NCBI RefSeq assembly: GCF_036894955.1 | Contig: NZ_CP145905.1 | Location: 317,501 to 381,500 of the forward strand | DNA length: 64,000 nucleotides | Reading direction: 5' to 3' | Source: Paenibacillus sp. KS-LC4 | Lineage (GTDB): Bacteria; Bacillota; Bacilli; Paenibacillales; Paenibacillaceae | In this document: one piece after another, positions 60,353-64,000 of the stretch | Layout of the letters: each line of letters begins with the position of its first letter | Position numbering within the stretch: the stretch's first letter is position 1 | Translations under genes and position numbers: made by a program | The notes under the pieces: generated by a model | What the model saw: only the letters and a program-made list of their open reading frames with translations | What the model was told of the DNA's origin: nothing | The model's database searches: none

Positions 60353-61411
60353 ATGTCCAAAATAAAAATCGCCGTCATCGGCGCAGGCTCTATATCTGAT
60401 TGCCATTTGCAGGCATATGCCAGCAACTCGGAGGTTGAAATCTACGCCATTTGTGACTTGAACGAAGGCCGGGCGCAGGAAATGGCGAAAAAATATAAGG
60501 CTTCTAAAGTGTTCAGCTCTTATAAGGAGCTGCTGGCGCTGCCTGAAATTCACTCGGTCAGTATTTGCACGTGGAATAATTCGCATGCCGAAATTAGCAT
60601 TGCCGCCTTGGATGCTGGCAAAAACGTTCTATGCGAAAAGCCGCTCTGCCAAACTGTCGAGGAAGCGCTCGAAGTGGAGAAGGCAGTGCATCGTAGTGGA
60701 AAGCTCCTGCAAGTAGGGTTTGTGCGGCGATATAGCGACAATGCCCAAATTCTGAAAAAATTCATCGAAGAGGGCGAGCTCGGCGAAATCTATTATGCAA
60801 AAGCATCCTGTTTAAGACGGCTTGGCAACCCTGGCGGCTGGTTCTCGGATATCGCGCGTTCCGGTGGCGGCCCCGTTATTGATCTGGGTGTGCATATGAT
60901 TGATATTTGCTGGTATTTGATGGGCAAGCCCAAGGTCAAGTCGGTATCCGCCAACCTTTCCCATCTCTTAGGCAACCGTTCCAACATCCGCCATCTGTCG
61001 TTTTATAAAGCCGCCGACTATGATGCGAAGAAGAATACGGTAGAGGATATGGCCAATGCGATGATTCGTTTTGAAAATGGCGCAAGCTTGCTGGTAGACG
61101 TCAGCTTCACACTGCATGCCAAGCAGGACGAGATATCCGTCAAGCTTTATGGAGACAAGGGCGGCGCTGAGCTGGAGCCGGAAATTTCAATCATCGGGGA
61201 GAAATTGGATACGATCCTGAATATGACGCCGCAGGTCGATTCTAAGTCCTTTGATTTTATGGGCTCGTTTAGCAATGAAATTAACCATTTTATCGACAGC
61301 GCTTTGGGGCGCAAGGAGACGCTCAGCCCGGTTGAAGATGGCGTTGAGGTCATGAGGATGCTTTGTGCAATCTACGAGTCGGCTCGTCAAGGACGTGAAA
61401 TTCAATTTTAG
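60353..61411 (+). CDS. Gfo/Idh/MocA-family oxidoreductase
   Basis: 352 residues. The N-terminal NAD(P)-binding fold starts KIAVIGAGSISDCHLQAYA, and the CEKPLCQT motif with the conserved Lys-Pro is near residue 97. The C-terminal domain has GGGPVIDLGVHMIDICWYL with the catalytic His. It probably oxidises a sugar or cyclitol, in the same pathway as the isomerase ending 57 bases upstream. AGGGAAGC precedes the ATG at 60353; a longer start at 60338 covers this site. Confidence 0.85.
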   Translation: MSKIKIAVIGAGSISDCHLQAYASNSEVEIYAICDLNEGRAQEMAKKYKASKVFSSYKELLALPEIHSVSICTWNNSHAEISIAALDAGKNVLCEKPLCQTVEEALEVEKAVHRSGKLLQVGFVRRYSDNAQILKKFIEEGELGEIYYAKASCLRRLGNPGGWFSDIARSGGGPVIDLGVHMIDICWYLMGKPKVKSVSANLSHLLGNRSNIRHLSFYKAADYDAKKNTVEDMANAMIRFENGASLLVDVSFTLHAKQDEISVKLYGDKGGAELEPEISIIGEKLDTILNMTPQVDSKSFDFMGSFSNEINHFIDSALGRKETLSPVEDGVEVMRMLCAIYESARQGREIQF

Positions 61412-61434
61412 GAGATGACGGTGATAAGCGGGCC

Positions 61435-62028
61435 TTATGAAACAATAATCTCTCTTTTACTTAAGTTTTTAAACACAGAATAATCCTGATCGGACTTAAT
61501 AAAATTTAATATTTTATCGGCACATTGTGCTGGACTCAGCTCTTCGGTATTGACTTCAAGATCATATTCATTATAGGAATATACATTGTCGAACTGGGAA
61601 TGTGCGAGTCCAATCAAGCGATCTCCCCTGCTCTGTTCTCTTCTTGTGAGCTCTTCTTTCGAGCAGCGTACCCCTACAAATAATATAGGATGATCAACAA
61701 GTCCATTATAAAAATCATTAAACGACCTGTCATTTTCGATTACGGTGTCTACTATTACATTAAAACCCATTTCTGATAACAATTTAATTGTGGATACGTA
61801 CACTGAAAATATGGAATGATCAACTATTTGCGAGACGACTTGATGATCAATTTCTCTCGTAGGTTCATCCGGAAATTTATTATTCACAAAATCATTGTAA
61901 TGACTAAAAAATTCATCAATTGATAGATGGTAAAAAGAAATCGCCTTCTGATTGACCAGCTCAGTCGATATGGAGGTCTTTCCAGCACTTGACGTTCCGT
62001 TCAAAAACACAATGAGTCCTCGCTCCAC
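61435..62028 (-). CDS. CPT-like P-loop phosphotransferase
   Basis: About 197 residues with Walker A NGTSSAGKTS near residue 10 and the lid segment RCSKEELTRREQSRGDR, both typical of the chloramphenicol-phosphotransferase-like family. The original member phosphorylates chloramphenicol; most relatives have unknown substrates. The GTG at 62028 has AGGGTG 6 bases upstream and gives the family start MERGLIVFLNG; an ATG at 62043 is the alternative. It faces the Gfo/Idh gene and is divergent from the GH3 gene. Confidence 0.75.
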   Translation of the reverse strand: MERGLIVFLNGTSSAGKTSISTELVNQKAISFYHLSIDEFFSHYNDFVNNKFPDEPTREIDHQVVSQIVDHSIFSVYVSTIKLLSEMGFNVIVDTVIENDRSFNDFYNGLVDHPILFVGVRCSKEELTRREQSRGDRLIGLAHSQFDNVYSYNEYDLEVNTEELSPAQCADKILNFIKSDQDYSVFKNLSKREIIVS

Positions 62029-62233
62029 ATGAATCACCCTCATCTATATGATTTGCGTTTCATTCAGACAACCTTATTTCATTAAATTATTCAATTCATA
62101 AAAATATTCGAGGGACGATTCAACAATCCTGCCTGTTAATTTAGGATAGCTGGGAGATTTTGCTTTTATAGAAGGGTAGCTTGTATAGTAAGAGGGTGGA
62201 TATAGAGGCTTGAGAGGAACAGGAGGAAATCAA

Positions 62234-64000
62234 TTGAGCATACAGCATATTGGAGTGCCATTAGAGGGCTTTGCAGAATTCAGCCGGACGGTAGCCGCAG
62301 AGGGCGCCGTATTATTGAAAAATGAAGGACAGGTGCTTCCGTTTAAGGATGGCGACAACGTTGCTATTTTTGGCAGAACCCAGGTGAACTATTATCGCAG
62401 CGGCACTGGCTCGGGCGGCAGCGTTCATGTTGCTTATACAACAAATTTGCTTGACGGGCTTCGCGGGAAAAATAACGTTGCCGTCAATGAAGCGCTGGCC
62501 GCTGTTTATGAGAAATGGATTGAGGAAAATCCATTCGATAACGGCGGAGGCGGCTGGGCGGCTGAGCCATGGCACCAGAAGGAAATGCCTTTAGCGGATG
62601 AGCTGGTTTCGGAGGCTAGACGGAAGTCGAGCAAGGCTGTTGTGGTCATTGGACGTACAGCGGGCGAAGATCAGGACAATGCCGATGAATCTGGAAGCTA
62701 TCAATTAACAGTTGAAGAAAAAGCGATGCTGAAGCAGGTGACGGCTTATTTTGAACAAACCGTTGTCGTGCTTAATGTATCAAATATTATAGACATGAGC
62801 TGGCTGAACGATGACAGCTACGTGCATCCCATTGCGAGTGTCATCTATTCCTGGCAGGGCGGTATGGAAGGCGGAAATGCAATTGCCGATGTGCTGGCTG
62901 GAGACGTAACGCCAAGCGGTAAATTAACGGATACGATCGCTTATTCGATCAACGATTATCCATCGACCCGCAATTATGGCAATGAATTTAAAAACGTGTA
63001 TGAGGAAGATATTTATGTGGGCTATCGTTATTTTGAGACGTTTTGCCCGGATAAGGTTCAGTTCGAGTTTGGCTATGGCATCTCGTATACGTCGTTCGAC
63101 CTCCAATCGGAGGATGCAAGGCTGATCACTAATGCAGGAGAGCCATACGTAGAAGTAGATGTCAACGTGACGAATACGGGAGCTGCCTTCGCGGGTAAAG
63201 AAGTGGTGCAGGTTTATTATGAAGCGCCGCAAGGCAAGCTGGGTCAACCCGCTAAAGCGCTGGCCGCATTCGGCAAAACAAAATGGCTTCAGCCAGGCGA
63301 ATCGCAGCGAATTACGGTGAGTTTCCCAGTTTCTGCGATGGCTTCTTATGATGACGCTGGTGTGACGGGTCATGCTTCCGCTTATGTGCTTGAGGCAGGC
63401 ACTTACCGTATATATGTAGGAACGAGTGTGAAAAAGGTAGCTGAAGTGGCTGTCGAGGGCCAAAATGGCTATGTCGTGGATGCTCTCCAAGTTGTGGAGC
63501 AGTTGCAAGAAGCAATGGCTCCAACGGAAAGCTTCACGAGAATGAAGCCGGGTGCTCGGAAAGCAGATGGCTCGTATGAGCTCATCACTGTAGAGGTGCC
63601 GCAGCGGAAAGCTTCTATGGCTAAACGGATTGAGAGCAATCTTCCTGCAACACTGGCGCAGACGGGCAATCAGGGATATACGTTAAGGGATGTTTTTGAG
63701 GGCAAGATCGGTATGGAAAGCTTCATCGCGCAGCTTAGCGATCAGGATTTAGCGGCAATCGTCAGAGGCGAGGGCATGAGCAGCCCGCTCGTTACATCGG
63801 GGACAGCGTCAGCCTTCGGCGGAGTCAGCGACCAGCTGTTCAATTATGGCATCCCCGTTGCTTGTACAGCAGATGGTCCGTCGGGCATTCGGATGGATAG
63901 CGGTCAGAAGGCGACTCAGGTCGCCATCGGCACCTTGCTCGCGGCTACGTGGAATACGGAGCTTGTCGAAGAGCTATATGTCATGGAAGGCAAGGAGCTA
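62234..64000 (+). CDS. GH3 glycoside hydrolase with swapped domain order, 3' end outside the window
   Basis: 589 residues visible. The C-terminal-type GH3 alpha/beta sandwich comes first (AAEGAVLLKNEGQVLPF, GRTAGEDQDNADESGSY, SWQGGMEGGNAIADVLAG), then an FnIII-like domain (about 290-400, FEFGYGISYTSF onward), and only then the catalytic barrel (TADGPSGIRMD near residue 550). This reversed order is known in some bacterial beta-glucosidases. The nucleophile Asp lies beyond the edge. No signal peptide, so it probably acts on oligosaccharides inside the cell, which would fit the cellulase at 48942. The start is TTG at 62234 after AGGAGGA. Confidence 0.88.
   Translation, partial: MSIQHIGVPLEGFAEFSRTVAAEGAVLLKNEGQVLPFKDGDNVAIFGRTQVNYYRSGTGSGGSVHVAYTTNLLDGLRGKNNVAVNEALAAVYEKWIEENPFDNGGGGWAAEPWHQKEMPLADELVSEARRKSSKAVVVIGRTAGEDQDNADESGSYQLTVEEKAMLKQVTAYFEQTVVVLNVSNIIDMSWLNDDSYVHPIASVIYSWQGGMEGGNAIADVLAGDVTPSGKLTDTIAYSINDYPSTRNYGNEFKNVYEEDIYVGYRYFETFCPDKVQFEFGYGISYTSFDLQSEDARLITNAGEPYVEVDVNVTNTGAAFAGKEVVQVYYEAPQGKLGQPAKALAAFGKTKWLQPGESQRITVSFPVSAMASYDDAGVTGHASAYVLEAGTYRIYVGTSVKKVAEVAVEGQNGYVVDALQVVEQLQEAMAPTESFTRMKPGARKADGSYELITVEVPQRKASMAKRIESNLPATLAQTGNQGYTLRDVFEGKIGMESFIAQLSDQDLAAIVRGEGMSSPLVTSGTASAFGGVSDQLFNYGIPVACTADGPSGIRMDSGQKATQVAIGTLLAATWNTELVEELYVMEGKEL

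Overview
The window looks like a chromosomal segment of a Paenibacillus-type Firmicute. The main evidence is gene order: hprK-lgt-ppaX-yvoF, a his operon, a TPR gene next to trxB, rapZ-yvcK-whiA-HPr, clpP, cggR-gapA-pgk-tpiA-gpmI-eno, and secG-rnr-smpB-ssrA follow one another much as in Bacillus subtilis. Strong Shine-Dalgarno sites, rho-independent terminators and several TTG/GTG starts fit this. No database search was possible, so the genus is inferred.

Region 1 (1-3520): the 3' nine-tenths of a 23S rRNA gene, with no 5S gene behind it, then seven tRNA genes (Met, Val, fMet, Asp, Phe, Tyr, Lys). Region 2 (3532-10.5 kb): an FMN reductase, TagO/WecA, a PucR-type regulator, the shared sugar-ABC ATPase MsmX, and the hprK-lgt-ppaX-yvoF group. 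Region 3 (11.2-19.5 kb): hisZGDBH-F-IE-J followed by prs, which makes PRPP, the substrate of HisG. hisA, normally between hisH and hisF, is absent. Region 4 (19.6-28.3 kb): TPR protein, trxB, glpP, glcK, rapZ, yvcK, whiA, an HPr-family gene at the crh position, and clpP. Region 5 (28.5-36.4 kb): tRNA-Arg, then the glycolytic operon with a recognisable CggR operator. The gapA-pgk gap holds a candidate structured RNA/attenuator and a palindromic repeat element. Region 6 (36.4-43.6 kb): a second palindromic repeat, a membrane protein, a sugar isomerase, secG, an RNase R with a very long Gly/Arg-rich tail, a cold-shock gene with a structured leader, smpB and ssrA (tmRNA).

Region 7 (43.6-51.8 kb) is accessory DNA placed directly behind ssrA. 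It is divided by two decayed duplicates of the ssrA 3' end (47992-48075 and 51739-51783). I read it as two successive insertions into ssrA whose integrases have been lost. The first segment carries a DoxX-type membrane protein behind an FNR/CRP-type operator, a SEC-C protein, a VOC protein, an IS1595-type transposase remnant, an XRE regulator with a membrane partner, and a zeta-toxin-like pseudogene. The second carries a secreted GH6 cellulase with two FnIII domains and a CBM3.

Region 8 (51.8-64 kb): an AraC regulator fused in frame to a siderophore-binding lipoprotein, a secreted beta-propeller protein, a secreted VWA protein, an Rpn-family nuclease, a sugar isomerase with a Gfo/Idh/MocA dehydrogenase, a CPT-like kinase, and the start of a domain-swapped GH3 glycosidase cut by the window edge. 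No CRISPR array, intact integrase or intact insertion sequence was seen. The strongest candidates for something undescribed are the tandem ssrA insertion site, the gapA-pgk structured RNA, the AraC-lipoprotein fusion and the RNase R tail.
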